DNA of 64,000 nucleotides. It comes from Bacteroidota bacterium. GTDB lineage: Bacteria; Bacteroidota; Bacteroidia; Bacteroidales; F082. Below are positions 16,097-24,808 of the stretch, in pieces (position 1 is the first letter of the stretch; the number at the start of each line of letters is the position of its first letter). The notes under the pieces are model-generated. The model did no database searches and had not been told where the DNA came from. It saw nothing but the letters and a program-made list of their open reading frames with translations. A program made the translations under genes and the position numbers. Where the stretch lies: the NCBI GenBank assembly GCA_016715945.1, contig JADJXJ010000001.1, forward strand, positions 2,108,001 to 2,172,000. The letters are read 5' to 3'.

Positions 16097-17689
16097 CTAA
16101 AATAATTTTTTTTGCCATAATGACTGCATTCGTGCAAAAAAGCTTACCCCCATGCCTGCCAACAGGATCAAAAATGCAATTAAACGTATCGCATTTTGCA
16201 CAACGCATGAAATCGTGCTGGCCGACCTGAAACCCACTTCACCCACCAACACTCCATCTTCTTCATAATTCAGGCTGGCCACCAGTTGTCCTTCAGGGCT
16301 GATCAGGCCTGATACTCCGGTGTTGGCTGCCCGCACTATCCATTGTCCACGTTCGATGGCACGAATACGGGCCAGATTAAGGTGCTGCAGATACCCACCG
16401 GAACTCGACCACCAGCCGTCGTTGGTGACCAGCGCCACAAAACCGGGCCTGGCGTCGTGGGAAGGATGACATGAGAACGCCGACTCAAAACAGATCATCG
16501 GCACAACGATATTGTTGTTTTCGAGCATAAAATGACCTGACACATTGTGCGTGCCATAGCTTCCGAAAAAACCACCACTGCGCTCGACAAACTCACGAAA
16601 TGGCCCGATGAGCCAGAGCAGGGGCTGCTTTTCGACCAGCGGAACCAACTTTTCTTTATGATAAATTTTAATGCTATCGCTGCCAATGTATAGCAGACTG
16701 TTGTAGCGCACTTCCTTTTGGTGCAAACCCATTGCTTTGTTAGCGTCAGCAGGATGCCAGCTGCCTTGCCGGCTTGTGAAAGCACCAGTAAGCACTGCCC
16801 TGACCTGAAGCGAATCCAGCAGATTTTCAATACGCCGGATATGCTGGTTTTCGTGCAGTCTGTCCTCATCCACCGGTTCAACGATCATGGTTTCCGGGAA
16901 AACCACATAATCCACTGATTTCAACGCGACTCTCCCGAGCAGCTGCAATGCCTTCTGCAACTGTGCTGCAGCATCCATGCCGTTGAATTTTTCTCTGGCA
17001 GGATGAATATTCGGTTGAACCACAGCCACCCTGGTAACTTCAGGACTTTCCTCATTCGTACGCAACGCCCCTGAAACCAGTACTGGAATCGTAACAACCA
17101 TCAGGCTTACGAACAATAGCATCGGCCGCGCACGAAAATTTGCATTTAACAAGCTGAATAACAAATAGTTTGTGATTAAGACCCAAAGCGACCCCCCGCT
17201 CGAGGAAGTAAACCTGTACCACTGAACCCATTCGGGTCTTTCGCCAAAAACATGGCCAAGCTGGAACCATGGCCACGCAAACATCCAGATGGCATTGAGC
17301 CATTCCATCGAGAGCCATATCCCTATAAACAGTAGTGCCCTGGTAACCGGCTGCAAACGTCCGTTCGTCAGGCTGGCCCAGAGGGTCAGGGCAGCGGCAG
17401 GCAGAAAGGCATTCAGCAGATGCGCCAACAGGCTGCCAACCAGTGTGGAACTATACATCCACCATCCCGCCAGCAGGTGAAAAACGAAAAAACCAGCATA
17501 AAGTGCAGTAAAAACCTTAGCGGGCCGATCGTTGAAGCGCCTGGCAACCCAGAGGAAAGGTACAAGCGAAAAAAACACGAGAAAAGTGTAGCGGTGCGGT
17601 GCCCAGGCCAGGTTAAGCAAAACCCCGCCTGCCAGGCTAAGGCCAAACAAGTGCGCTATCTGGGGCACATTGAGGATCCGGTTTGCCAT
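16097..17689 (-). CDS. lnt: Apolipoprotein N-acyltransferase
   Basis: Inner-membrane enzyme of 530 residues that adds the third acyl chain to lipoproteins. About six membrane segments fill the first 200 residues. A nitrilase domain follows with the catalytic triad in order: Glu in VVFPETMI, Lys in HKEKLVPLVE and Cys in MICFESAF. A last membrane helix is at about 500-520. The several predicted lipoproteins in this window would be its substrates. It is divergent from tyrS, with a 12-bp palindrome between the two genes. Confidence 0.94.
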   Translation of the reverse strand: MANRILNVPQIAHLFGLSLAGGVLLNLAWAPHRYTFLVFFSLVPFLWVARRFNDRPAKVFTALYAGFFVFHLLAGWWMYSSTLVGSLLAHLLNAFLPAAALTLWASLTNGRLQPVTRALLFIGIWLSMEWLNAIWMFAWPWFQLGHVFGERPEWVQWYRFTSSSGGSLWVLITNYLLFSLLNANFRARPMLLFVSLMVVTIPVLVSGALRTNEESPEVTRVAVVQPNIHPAREKFNGMDAAAQLQKALQLLGRVALKSVDYVVFPETMIVEPVDEDRLHENQHIRRIENLLDSLQVRAVLTGAFTSRQGSWHPADANKAMGLHQKEVRYNSLLYIGSDSIKIYHKEKLVPLVEKQPLLWLIGPFREFVERSGGFFGSYGTHNVSGHFMLENNNIVVPMICFESAFSCHPSHDARPGFVALVTNDGWWSSSGGYLQHLNLARIRAIERGQWIVRAANTGVSGLISPEGQLVASLNYEEDGVLVGEVGFRSASTISCVVQNAIRLIAFLILLAGMGVSFFARMQSLWQKKLF

Positions 17690-17702
17690 CCGGCAAAATT
17701 AA

Positions 17703-17714
17703 GACCAATTGGTC
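17703..17714. promoter_or_regulatory. 12-bp perfect palindrome between lnt and tyrS
   Basis: GACCAATTGGTC is self-complementary. It covers the -33 region of the tyrS promoter and lies just upstream of a minus-strand TAATTTTG (17694-17701) in front of lnt, a position suited to an operator controlling both genes. Confidence 0.4.
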
Positions 17715-17736
17715 ATGAGGCGAGTTTGTATCTTTG
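17708..17736 (+). promoter_or_regulatory. Promoter of tyrS
   Basis: ATTG (17708-17711), a 17-base spacer and TATCTTTG (17729-17736) fit the Bacteroidetes promoter. The leader would be about 17 bases. Confidence 0.55.
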
Positions 17737-17758
17737 CAGGCAAATTCTATTGACCTTC

Positions 17759-19060
17759 ATGCAGAAAAATTTCGTCGAAGAACTCCGTTGGAGGGGCATG
17801 ATTCACGACCTGACACCGGGTACAGAAGATCAGCTCAACAAAGAAATGACCGCAGCCTATGTGGGCATCGACCCTACTGCCGACTCGCTGCACATCGGCC
17901 ATCTGGTAAGCATCATGATGCTCAAGCATTTTCAGCTTTGCGGCCACAAACCCATTGCCCTGATCGGCGGCGCCACCGGCATGATTGGCGACCCTTCGGG
18001 CAAGTCGCATGAACGCAACCTGCTGGATGAGCAAACACTTCGCTACAACCAGGAGTGCCTCAAAAAACAGCTTGCCCGCTTTCTGGACTTCGAGAGCCAA
18101 GCTCCAAACAAAGCCGAGCTGGTGAACAACTACGACTGGATGAAAGATTACACCTTTCTGGGTTTCATCCGCGATATCGGCAAACACATCACTGTCAACT
18201 ACATGATGTCGAAAGACTCTGTGAAAAAGCGCCTATCGGCCGAAAGTGGCAGTGGCATGTCGTTCACCGAGTTCACCTATCAGCTCGTTCAGGGGTACGA
18301 CTTTCTTTACCTGTATCAGCACTACAACTGCAAGCTGCAGATGGGCGGAGCCGACCAATGGGGCAACATCACCACCGGCACCGAGCTGATCCGGCGTAAA
18401 CTCGGCCACGAAAACGAGGCCTTTGCCCTCACCTGCCCGCTGATAACCAAGGCCGACGGAGGAAAATTCGGCAAAACCGAAACCGGAAATGTCTGGCTCG
18501 ATGCCAACCGCACCAGCCCATATGCTTTTTACCAGTTCTGGCTCAATTGTTCGGATGAGGATGCCGAAAAATACATCCGGATATTCACCCTGCTCGAAAA
18601 ACAGGAAATCGAAGCTTTGATCGAAACACATCGCAATGCCCCGCACATGAGGCAGTTGCAGAAGACTCTAGCATCGGAAGTGACCAAAATGGTGCATGGC
18701 GAAGCTGAGCTGCAAAAGGCCGAAGATGCCAGCCAGATCCTGTTCGGAAAAGGCACAACCGAAATGCTGCGCCAGCTCGACGAAGCCACCCTGCTCAGCG
18801 TGTTCGACGGCGTGCCTCTGAGCCACATTTCATCAGAAGTGTTTCAAAATGCCACCGACCTGGTTGACCTGCTCACCACACATGGGGCAGTGTTCAGCTC
18901 GAAAAGCGAAGCACGCCGGCTTATCAAGGAAAACGCCGTTTCGATCAACAAAGAAAAGGTGGCGGAGCAAACCCAACCGCACCCCGACATGCTGCTCAAC
19001 GGCAAATACATCCTCGTACAAAAGGGCAAGAAACATTATCACCTGCTGGTAATACAGTAA
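17759..19060 (+). CDS. tyrS: Tyrosyl-tRNA synthetase
   Basis: Class I synthetase of 433 residues that charges tRNA-Tyr. I chose the ATG at 17759 (MQKNFVEELRWRG), which gives the normal length; the upstream frame runs back into lnt on the other strand. HIGH is present in DSLHIGHLV (about 42-49) and the KMSKS equivalent is KFGKT. The tyrosine pocket signature is GYDFLYLYQHY, then QMGGADQWGNI. The C-terminal S4-like RNA-binding domain is visible in SKSEARRLIKENAVSIN. It is monocistronic or leads into the barrel protein gene. Confidence 0.96.
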   Translation: MQKNFVEELRWRGMIHDLTPGTEDQLNKEMTAAYVGIDPTADSLHIGHLVSIMMLKHFQLCGHKPIALIGGATGMIGDPSGKSHERNLLDEQTLRYNQECLKKQLARFLDFESQAPNKAELVNNYDWMKDYTFLGFIRDIGKHITVNYMMSKDSVKKRLSAESGSGMSFTEFTYQLVQGYDFLYLYQHYNCKLQMGGADQWGNITTGTELIRRKLGHENEAFALTCPLITKADGGKFGKTETGNVWLDANRTSPYAFYQFWLNCSDEDAEKYIRIFTLLEKQEIEALIETHRNAPHMRQLQKTLASEVTKMVHGEAELQKAEDASQILFGKGTTEMLRQLDEATLLSVFDGVPLSHISSEVFQNATDLVDLLTTHGAVFSSKSEARRLIKENAVSINKEKVAEQTQPHPDMLLNGKYILVQKGKKHYHLLVIQ

Positions 19061-19118
19061 GGTCGGCCAATTGGCAGTCTGTTTACTTCAAGAAGGCAGT
19101 TTTTTCAGGCTAAAGCAG

Positions 19119-19126
19119 TATTTTTG
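19119..19126 (+). promoter_or_regulatory. -7 box (TATTTTTG) very close to a start codon
   Basis: TATTTTTG fits TAnnTTTG and ends 5 bases before the ATG at 19132, so the transcript could begin at or next to the start codon. The -33 region is a T run (19100-19106) and not a clean TTTG. Confidence 0.4.
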
Positions 19127-19131
19127 AGCTG

Positions 19132-19767
19132 ATGAAAAAACTGTCTTTTGTTTTTGCTCTGATTTTCCTGCTGGCCATTCCACCTTCCTATGCTCAGCCT
19201 TTTGGCGGTGGATTAAGGGCCGGAATGAATGCCTCTCAGATTGCCGGCGATGGCATGTCGGGCTACCACAAGGCTGGTTTTTCGGGCGGATTTTTGCTTT
19301 ACTATTACACCTCGGCTGATTTCAGGCTGCAGTTCGAACTGGGCTATACCCGTAAAGGCTCGGCCCGCCAACCCGACCCCGAAGACCCGGCCATCCGCCA
19401 GTTTTTGCGACAGCTCAACTATGTTGAGATGCCCTTACTGACGGTGTTTGGCTTAGGGAAACTGGAGGCTGAAGCCGGGCTTTCGGCCGACTGGCTCACC
19501 CATGCCGGCGAAAAGATTGACGGTTATCCGAACAACAATTTCAACCTTGCTGACTGGAGAAAGATATGCTTCAACAGCGTGTTGGGCCTGCGCTACCGGC
19601 TGTCGGAGCATTTCGTGGTTTTTACGCGTTCAACCAACTCACTTCATTCCATTCGGAAAAACAGCGTACCCGGAAACGTGCGCCGTTTCAGCCGCAAATT
19701 CGGAGAATACAACGATGTACTCAGCTTTGGCTTAAGCTGGGAGATGAACCGTCCGTCGGCAAAATGA
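19132..19767 (+). CDS. Outer-membrane beta-barrel protein (PorT-like size and layout)
   Basis: Predicted barrel protein of 211 residues. A signal peptide (MKKLSFVFALIFLLAIPPSYA) is followed by GGLRAGMNASQIAGDGMSGYHKAGFSGG, a pattern typical of the porin family called outer membrane protein beta-barrel in Bacteroidota. Strands such as FRLQFELGYTRKG and VEMPLLTVFGLGKLEAEAG alternate with short turns. Function is unknown; the PorT comparison is by general pattern only. It converges with the thioredoxin-like gene at 19779. Confidence 0.82.
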   Translation: MKKLSFVFALIFLLAIPPSYAQPFGGGLRAGMNASQIAGDGMSGYHKAGFSGGFLLYYYTSADFRLQFELGYTRKGSARQPDPEDPAIRQFLRQLNYVEMPLLTVFGLGKLEAEAGLSADWLTHAGEKIDGYPNNNFNLADWRKICFNSVLGLRYRLSEHFVVFTRSTNSLHSIRKNSVPGNVRRFSRKFGEYNDVLSFGLSWEMNRPSAK

Positions 19768-19778
19768 GCCGGATCCGG

Positions 19779-20333
19779 TTATTTCCACTTGATATTGCAG
19801 CCCATTGAGGGCAGTTGTTCGGCAGGTACAGGCATGCCTGCCAGAAGCTGATCGAGCGCCCTGCGCATATCTTCGCCCGTTACCGGCACCTCGTTGCCCG
19901 GCCTGGCTCCGTCGAGCCGTCCGCGATAGACACACAGATCGTTGGCATCGAACAGGTCGAAATCGGGCGTGCACGCAGCTTCATAAGCCCGGGCTACATC
20001 CTGTGTTTCGTCGTAGAGGTATGGAAACGGAAACCCATGCCGGGCTGCAAACTCCTTCATGAGCTCGGGCGAGTCTTCGGGGTATTTCAGGGCGTCGTTG
20101 GAGTTAATAGCCACAAAACCAATGCCTTTAGGTAAATAATCTTTGCCCAGTCGGACCAGTTCATGAATTACATGCTTTACGTAGGGGCAGTGGTTGCAAA
20201 TAAACATCACCAGTGTGCCTTTTTCGCCTTTGATATCCTGAAAGCTGAGCTTGCGTCCCGAAATCATATCGGGCAGCAAAAAATCAGGAGCCTTGAAGCC
20301 AAGTGGAATCTGCCTTGTGGGTGTCAGTGCCAT
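19779..20333 (-). CDS. Thioredoxin-like (AhpC/TSA-type) protein
   Basis: Cytoplasmic thioredoxin-fold protein of 184 residues with no signal peptide. It starts like a peroxiredoxin (APDFLLPDMISGRKLSFQDI) and carries the active-site region MFICNHCPYVKHV, a CxxC motif (Cys-Asn-His-Cys), then FVAINSND and GFPFPYLYDET. This is the family of thioredoxin-fold proteins found next to housekeeping genes in many bacteria; its substrate is unknown. It lies 2 bases after queG on the same strand and is the last gene of the ruvB-queG operon. Confidence 0.88.
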   Translation of the reverse strand: MALTPTRQIPLGFKAPDFLLPDMISGRKLSFQDIKGEKGTLVMFICNHCPYVKHVIHELVRLGKDYLPKGIGFVAINSNDALKYPEDSPELMKEFAARHGFPFPYLYDETQDVARAYEAACTPDFDLFDANDLCVYRGRLDGARPGNEVPVTGEDMRRALDQLLAGMPVPAEQLPSMGCNIKWK

Positions 20334-20335
20334 AA

Positions 20336-21310
20336 CTATTGATGTTTTTGTTGTGTTTCATGCAATGGGTTGAAGTTCTCACCGGAAACAAAACTTATGT
20401 TGCGTTTCAGTCCCTCATAACCCGTACGTTGAACAGCGCTGTCCTTAAAAAGTTCATCAAACTTTTGCTCATCAAGCTTCAGCCAGTCGTCGCGGCGCAT
20501 TTGCCTGAGTTCGTCGCGCAGGGTAAACAAGGGTTCGCGATGAGGTTTGGCAAACCTGTTCCAGGGACAAACATCCTGACAGATGTCGCATCCAAAGATA
20601 TATCCCGAGAACTTTTCGCGCAGGTTTCCAGGCAATTCGCCACGGTATTCGATGGTGAGGTATGAGATGCATTTGTTGGCGTCGAGCTGATGCGGTGCCA
20701 CAAGCGCACCTGTGGGGCAGGCATCAATACAACGGCGGCAGGTGCCGCAATAATCGGTAATGGTTTCTGTTTTTTCCTCCACCTCGAGGGGCAGAAACAG
20801 GTGACCAATGAAAAAGAATGAGCCTTTGCGCGGATGAATCAGGCAGGTGTTTTTGCCGATGAATCCGAGTCCGCATTTTTCGGCCCAGGCGCGGTCGAGC
20901 ACAGGCGCCGAATCGGTGAATGCCCTGGCCTTGAGCGGTCCGGTTTGCGCTTCGATGGCTTTGAGCATCAGCCGCAGCTTGTCGCGGATCACCTGATGGT
21001 AATCTTTGCCGAGGGCATACTTCGCTATTTTGAAATTATCCTGATTTTCAGGTTGTTCAGCGGGATAATAATTCTGAAGAACCGTTACAACGCTTATTGT
21101 ACCCTCGTGCAGGAGTCGGGGATCGTAACGTTTTTCGCGGTTGCGCTCCAGGTAACTCATGGTTCCCTGATATCCTTTGCCAAGCCATTCTTCCATGTAG
21201 GCGGCGTGCGTGGGCAACATTTCTGCCCTGGCTATCCCCACATCGTCAAAACCCAGCAAATTTGCCTGTTCGACGATGATATCCCGGATATGTGCTGGCG
21301 TGCATGCCAT
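20336..21310 (-). CDS. queG: Epoxyqueuosine reductase
   Basis: Cobalamin and iron-sulfur enzyme of 324 residues that makes the last step of queuosine in tRNA. Two 4Fe-4S clusters are encoded by CGTCRRCIDACPTGAL and CDICQDVCPWN. The N-terminal cobalamin-binding part has FDDVGIARAEMLP and DSAPVLDRAWAEKCGLGFIG. Length is slightly below that of E. coli QueG. It sits 18 bases after ruvB. Its use of B12 agrees with the B12-dependent ribonucleotide reductase at 61614. Confidence 0.95.
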   Translation of the reverse strand: MACTPAHIRDIIVEQANLLGFDDVGIARAEMLPTHAAYMEEWLGKGYQGTMSYLERNREKRYDPRLLHEGTISVVTVLQNYYPAEQPENQDNFKIAKYALGKDYHQVIRDKLRLMLKAIEAQTGPLKARAFTDSAPVLDRAWAEKCGLGFIGKNTCLIHPRKGSFFFIGHLFLPLEVEEKTETITDYCGTCRRCIDACPTGALVAPHQLDANKCISYLTIEYRGELPGNLREKFSGYIFGCDICQDVCPWNRFAKPHREPLFTLRDELRQMRRDDWLKLDEQKFDELFKDSAVQRTGYEGLKRNISFVSGENFNPLHETQQKHQ

Positions 21311-21328
21311 GGCCGGTGAGCAAATTTT

Positions 21329-22366
21329 TCAAAAAAGGGTAGGTTGATCGGGACGGCGTGTCCTGCCCAGGTGCCTGTAAGCCAGGTCAGTGGCTTCGCG
21401 TCCGCGTGGGGTACGCATGATGTAGCCCTCCTTGATCAGAAATGGCTCATAAACCTCTTCGATGGTTCCGGCTTCTTCGCCCACGGCAGTGGCAATGGTA
21501 TTGATACCAACCGGTCCGCCTTTAAATTTCTCGACAATGGCTTGCAGGATGCGGTTATCCATCTCGTCGAGGCCATGTTGGTCCACGTTGAGCGCCTGCA
21601 GGGCATATTGGGCTATGGGCATGTCGATGCGGCCATTGCCTTTGATTTGTGCAAAATCGCGCACCCGGCGCAGGAGCAGGTTTGCAATACGCGGCGTGCC
21701 CCGGCTTCGCCGGGCAATTTCAAAGGCAGCCTCCTCGCTGATGGGCACATTGAGGATGGAAGCCGAGCGGCGAATGATGCCCGAGAGGGTTTGGGCATCG
21801 TAATATTCCAGCCTCGACGAGATGCCAAACCTGCTGCGCAACGGACTGGTGAGCAGGCCCGAACGCGTGGTGGCACCTATAAGCGTAAAGCGATTCAGAC
21901 CTATCTGCACACTGCGGGCATTCGGGCCGGTTTCGATCATGATATCGATGCGAAAATCCTCCATAGCCGAATAGAGGTACTCCTCCACAACGGGACTTAG
22001 CCTGTGGATTTCGTCAATAAAAAGCACATCATTCTCTTCGAGGTTGGTAAGCAAGCCGGCCAGGTCGCCGGGCTTGTCGAGCACAGGCCCTGAAGTAACT
22101 TTGATGTTGACACCCAGTTCGTTGGCAATGATGTGCGACAGGGTGGTTTTTCCAAGTCCGGGCGGGCCATGCAGCAACACATGGTCGAGGGCTTCGCCAC
22201 GCTGGCGGGCTGCCTGCACAAACACCCTCAGGTTATCTGTCACCTTTTCCTGACCCACAAAACTGGCAAAAGCGTCGGGTCGCAGCGCCTTTTCGATCTC
22301 GCGCTCAGCCTGACTCATTGCAGCACCCTCGGCATCGAGGTGCTGATTGCGTGGGTTTTTGCTCAT
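21329..22366 (-). CDS. ruvB: Holliday junction helicase subunit RuvB
   Basis: AAA+ motor of 345 residues that drives branch migration with RuvA. Walker A is GPPGLGKTT (67-74), Walker B is VLFIDEIHRL, sensor 1 is GATTRSG, and the arginine finger region PLRSRFG is present. The C-terminal winged helix shows EPFLIKEGYIMRTPRGREAT. First gene of the operon with queG and the thioredoxin-like gene. Confidence 0.97.
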   Translation of the reverse strand: MSKNPRNQHLDAEGAAMSQAEREIEKALRPDAFASFVGQEKVTDNLRVFVQAARQRGEALDHVLLHGPPGLGKTTLSHIIANELGVNIKVTSGPVLDKPGDLAGLLTNLEENDVLFIDEIHRLSPVVEEYLYSAMEDFRIDIMIETGPNARSVQIGLNRFTLIGATTRSGLLTSPLRSRFGISSRLEYYDAQTLSGIIRRSASILNVPISEEAAFEIARRSRGTPRIANLLLRRVRDFAQIKGNGRIDMPIAQYALQALNVDQHGLDEMDNRILQAIVEKFKGGPVGINTIATAVGEEAGTIEEVYEPFLIKEGYIMRTPRGREATDLAYRHLGRTRRPDQPTLF

Positions 22367-22398
22367 TGGCCAGAGTGTTTACCGGAAATGTAAGGAAA

Positions 22399-22433
22399 CA
22401 AAAGTACGAAAATGACCGCAATAAGGCCTTATT
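22399..22433 (-). promoter_or_regulatory. ruvB promoter region with a 14-bp palindrome
   Basis: On the minus strand TACTTTTG (22399-22406) fits the -7 box, 33 bases before ruvB. Fourteen bases further upstream is the perfect palindrome AATAAGGCCTTATT (22420-22433), covering the -33 zone, a possible operator. Regulator unknown. Confidence 0.45.
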
Positions 22434-22546
22434 CTCTTGCGATGGCCTGTTTTTCTCACTAACTTAGCTCCATAATGGCCCAAAGCCGCAAAGCTAAAGG
22501 CCGGATGCACAAAACGATGGTATAACCCATTGAAAACATTTTGGTT

Positions 22547-23377
22547 ATGAAAAACCTGCTCATAGCCTTCGACTTTTCGAAAAACGCCCTGAAGACGCTC
22601 GAATATGCCCTCAGGGTAGCCAACAAGACACAGGCCAATCTGCATCTGGTGTGGGTTGACAGCAGCAGCACCCCCGACAATGTGCTGAATATTGACCAGG
22701 AGCTCCGCATCGAAACACGCAAGTTGCTCGACGAGATCATTCCCTCCTTCGAGGCAAGGCTGCACAACAAACACATCAACACCCTCCTGCGCAAAGGAAA
22801 AGTGTATCAGGAAGTGGCCAATGCAGCCAGGCTGATTGAAGCCGACATTGTTTTTGCCGGCACCCATGGGGTGAGCGGCTACGAGCAGTTCTGGATTGGC
22901 AGCAATGCCTACCGCATTGTAACAGGCTCGCCTTGTCCGGTGCTTACCGTGAGGGGAGACTACGAAATTGGCCCTGAGGTGATCAGCCGCATTGTGCTGC
23001 CGCTCGACAGTACGCCCGAGACCCGCCAGAAACTTCCGGTAGCTGCAAATATTGCTGCCCTGTTTGGTGCCGAGGTATTGCCGCTGCTCATTTACAACAG
23101 CCCCCTCAACAGCATCAGAAAACGCATGCGCTCATACGGCGACGAAGCCGTGAAATGCCTGAACGAACGCAACATACCCAACCGCCTGACCGAAGTTGAA
23201 GCCGACCAGATGGTGAGCACCATTCTCGATTTTGCTCGCAGCGAGCAGGCCGATCTGATTACCATTATGACCGAACAAAGCGGGACCTCGGGCAGCATGT
23301 TCCTCGGGCCTTACGCACAACAAATCATCAATTATTCGGTTATTCCTGTCCTGAGCATTCAATCCAAATCAGTCTGA
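22547..23377 (+). CDS. Universal stress protein (tandem UspA domains)
   Basis: Cytoplasmic protein of 276 residues with two Usp folds. Domain 1 begins LIAFDFSKNALKTLEYAL and contains GTHGVSGYEQFWIGSNAYRI, the loop that binds ATP in some Usp proteins. Domain 2 begins IVLPLDSTPETRQ and ends GPYAQQIINYSVIPVLSI. I chose ATG at 22547; TTG at 22541 would add two residues. It is followed after 4 bases by a SPOR-like gene and then a second, clearly homologous Usp at 23807. Role in stress or dormancy is by family. Confidence 0.92.
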   Translation: MKNLLIAFDFSKNALKTLEYALRVANKTQANLHLVWVDSSSTPDNVLNIDQELRIETRKLLDEIIPSFEARLHNKHINTLLRKGKVYQEVANAARLIEADIVFAGTHGVSGYEQFWIGSNAYRIVTGSPCPVLTVRGDYEIGPEVISRIVLPLDSTPETRQKLPVAANIAALFGAEVLPLLIYNSPLNSIRKRMRSYGDEAVKCLNERNIPNRLTEVEADQMVSTILDFARSEQADLITIMTEQSGTSGSMFLGPYAQQIINYSVIPVLSIQSKSV

Positions 23378-23381
23378 TCCT

Positions 23382-23810
23382 ATGATGTTGCGCCTGATTA
23401 TCACAGTTATTCTTGGCTTGGTGACTTTTGCAGCTGAAGCCCAGCAGGGAAATGTAAGGGTTTCGGCCCCGCCCCAGCTCGATACATTATTGAAAATCAG
23501 CCGCAACAACCCTCAGCTGCAGCCCATCGAAGGCTTCAGGATACAGATCTTCATGGAGTCGGGCAATGCCGCTGTGGATCGTGCCCAGGCTGCCATGGCC
23601 CGCTTCCAGGAGTTTTTTCCCAACGACCGCACTTACCTGAGTTTTGGTCAGCCCTACTACCGTGTCAGGGTGGGCGATTACCGCACCCGCCTCGAAGCCG
23701 AAGGTAAACTTCAGCAAATCAGCAAAATATTTAGTCAGGCCTTCATCACCAAAGAACTCATCGAACCGCCGCCATTATCCGAGTTCACAAACCAAAACCA
23801 ACAGCCATGA
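23382..23810 (+). CDS. Exported SPOR-domain-like protein
   Basis: Small secreted protein of 142 residues. A signal peptide (MMLRLIITVILGLVTFAAEA) is followed by one compact domain with the SPOR pattern: GFRIQIFMESG near the start, a helix, then YRVRVGDYRTRLEAEGKL and another helix. SPOR domains bind denuded glycan strands at the division septum. Its last four bases overlap the start of the next universal stress gene (ATGA), so it is translated from the same message as two cytoplasmic stress proteins, which is an unusual pairing. Confidence 0.85.
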   Translation: MMLRLIITVILGLVTFAAEAQQGNVRVSAPPQLDTLLKISRNNPQLQPIEGFRIQIFMESGNAAVDRAQAAMARFQEFFPNDRTYLSFGQPYYRVRVGDYRTRLEAEGKLQQISKIFSQAFITKELIEPPPLSEFTNQNQQP

Positions 23811-24658
23811 AAAAAGTGATTGTAGTGGGCATCGATTTTTCGGATTGCTCCATCAACGCCCTCGATCATGCCATCGACATCGCCAACCGCGCCGGGGCTG
23901 ACGTGATGATGGTTTGGGTGAACCGCCCGGAAACCGGGAAAGAAATTTACACTGTCGATCCAAAACAGATTATTGACGAAGCTACCAGGCGTTTCGAAAC
24001 CCTCAAATCGTCGCGCCAGCCGCTGCTCAACGACGGTAAAATCTTTTATCAGATACGAAAAGGCAAGGTGTATAAGGAAATCACCGCTGCTGCCGACGAA
24101 GTGGATGCCTTTCTCATCGTGGTGGGCACCCATGGCGCCTCAGGTTTCGAAGAGTTTTGGATTGGCAGCAATGCCAACCGCATCGTAACGGCCGCCGAAC
24201 GGCCCATCATCACCATCCGGGGTGGGGTGGACATGCATAAAACCATCAGACGCATCGTGATGCCCATCGACAGCACCGTCGAAAGCAGGCAGAAAGTTCC
24301 GTTTACTGCGCTGATTGCCAGGTATTACGATGCCGAGATACATGTGCTGGCCCTGTTTTCGTCACCCCTGGCTGAACTGCGCGATGTGGTCAGGGAGTAC
24401 GTAAACCAGGTTAAAATCTACCTGTCGGAAAACAACATCCGACACACTGTGGTTGAACTTGAGGCTGACAACCTGACCGATGTCACAATTGCCTATGCCA
24501 TCAAGGTAGAAGCCAACCTGATCTCGATCATGGACGAACAGGAAACCACCACAGCCAACATCTGGCTCGGACCGTATGCGCAGCAAATGATCAACCACTC
24601 CCCCATCCCCGTGCTGTGCATTCACGCCAAAGACCTGATTGCCGGAGCTGAAAATTAA
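23807..24658 (+). CDS. Universal stress protein (tandem UspA domains), second copy
   Basis: Protein of 283 residues with the same two-domain layout as the gene at 22547: VVGIDFSDCSINALDHAID, GTHGASGFEEFWIGSNANRI, then IVMPIDSTVESRQ and GPYAQQMINHSPIPVLCIH. The two copies are paralogs from a local duplication or older gene pair, with the SPOR gene caught between. The start overlaps the SPOR stop by four bases, implying translational coupling. Confidence 0.93.
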   Translation: MKKVIVVGIDFSDCSINALDHAIDIANRAGADVMMVWVNRPETGKEIYTVDPKQIIDEATRRFETLKSSRQPLLNDGKIFYQIRKGKVYKEITAAADEVDAFLIVVGTHGASGFEEFWIGSNANRIVTAAERPIITIRGGVDMHKTIRRIVMPIDSTVESRQKVPFTALIARYYDAEIHVLALFSSPLAELRDVVREYVNQVKIYLSENNIRHTVVELEADNLTDVTIAYAIKVEANLISIMDEQETTTANIWLGPYAQQMINHSPIPVLCIHAKDLIAGAEN

Positions 24659-24781
24659 GCCTTTCGGGACTTCAGTTTATTTTCTCTGCCCTTTCCGGCC
24701 GGGAGACTTCCGGGGTGTATCCGCCTGCTGATTCAAAACGTGCTTTTACCTGATTCCTCCGGTAAAAACCCATAATTTCGC

Positions 24782-24789
24782 TACTTTTC
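24782..24789 (+). promoter_or_regulatory. Weak -7 box for the tricorn protease gene
   Basis: TACTTTTC differs from TAnnTTTG only in the last base and lies 19 bases before the ATG at 24809. A TTTTACC / GGTAAAA inverted repeat (24744-24767) lies just upstream. Confidence 0.3.
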
Positions 24790-24808
24790 CGTCAAATTTC
24801 GAGAACAC

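Noticed and set aside
17420..17758. Long N-terminal extension of tyrS
   Set aside because: It runs through lnt on the other strand and the tyrS promoter lies at 17708-17736.
24744..24767. Terminator after the second universal stress gene
   Set aside because: TTTTACC / GGTAAAA arms are weak and there is no T run after them.
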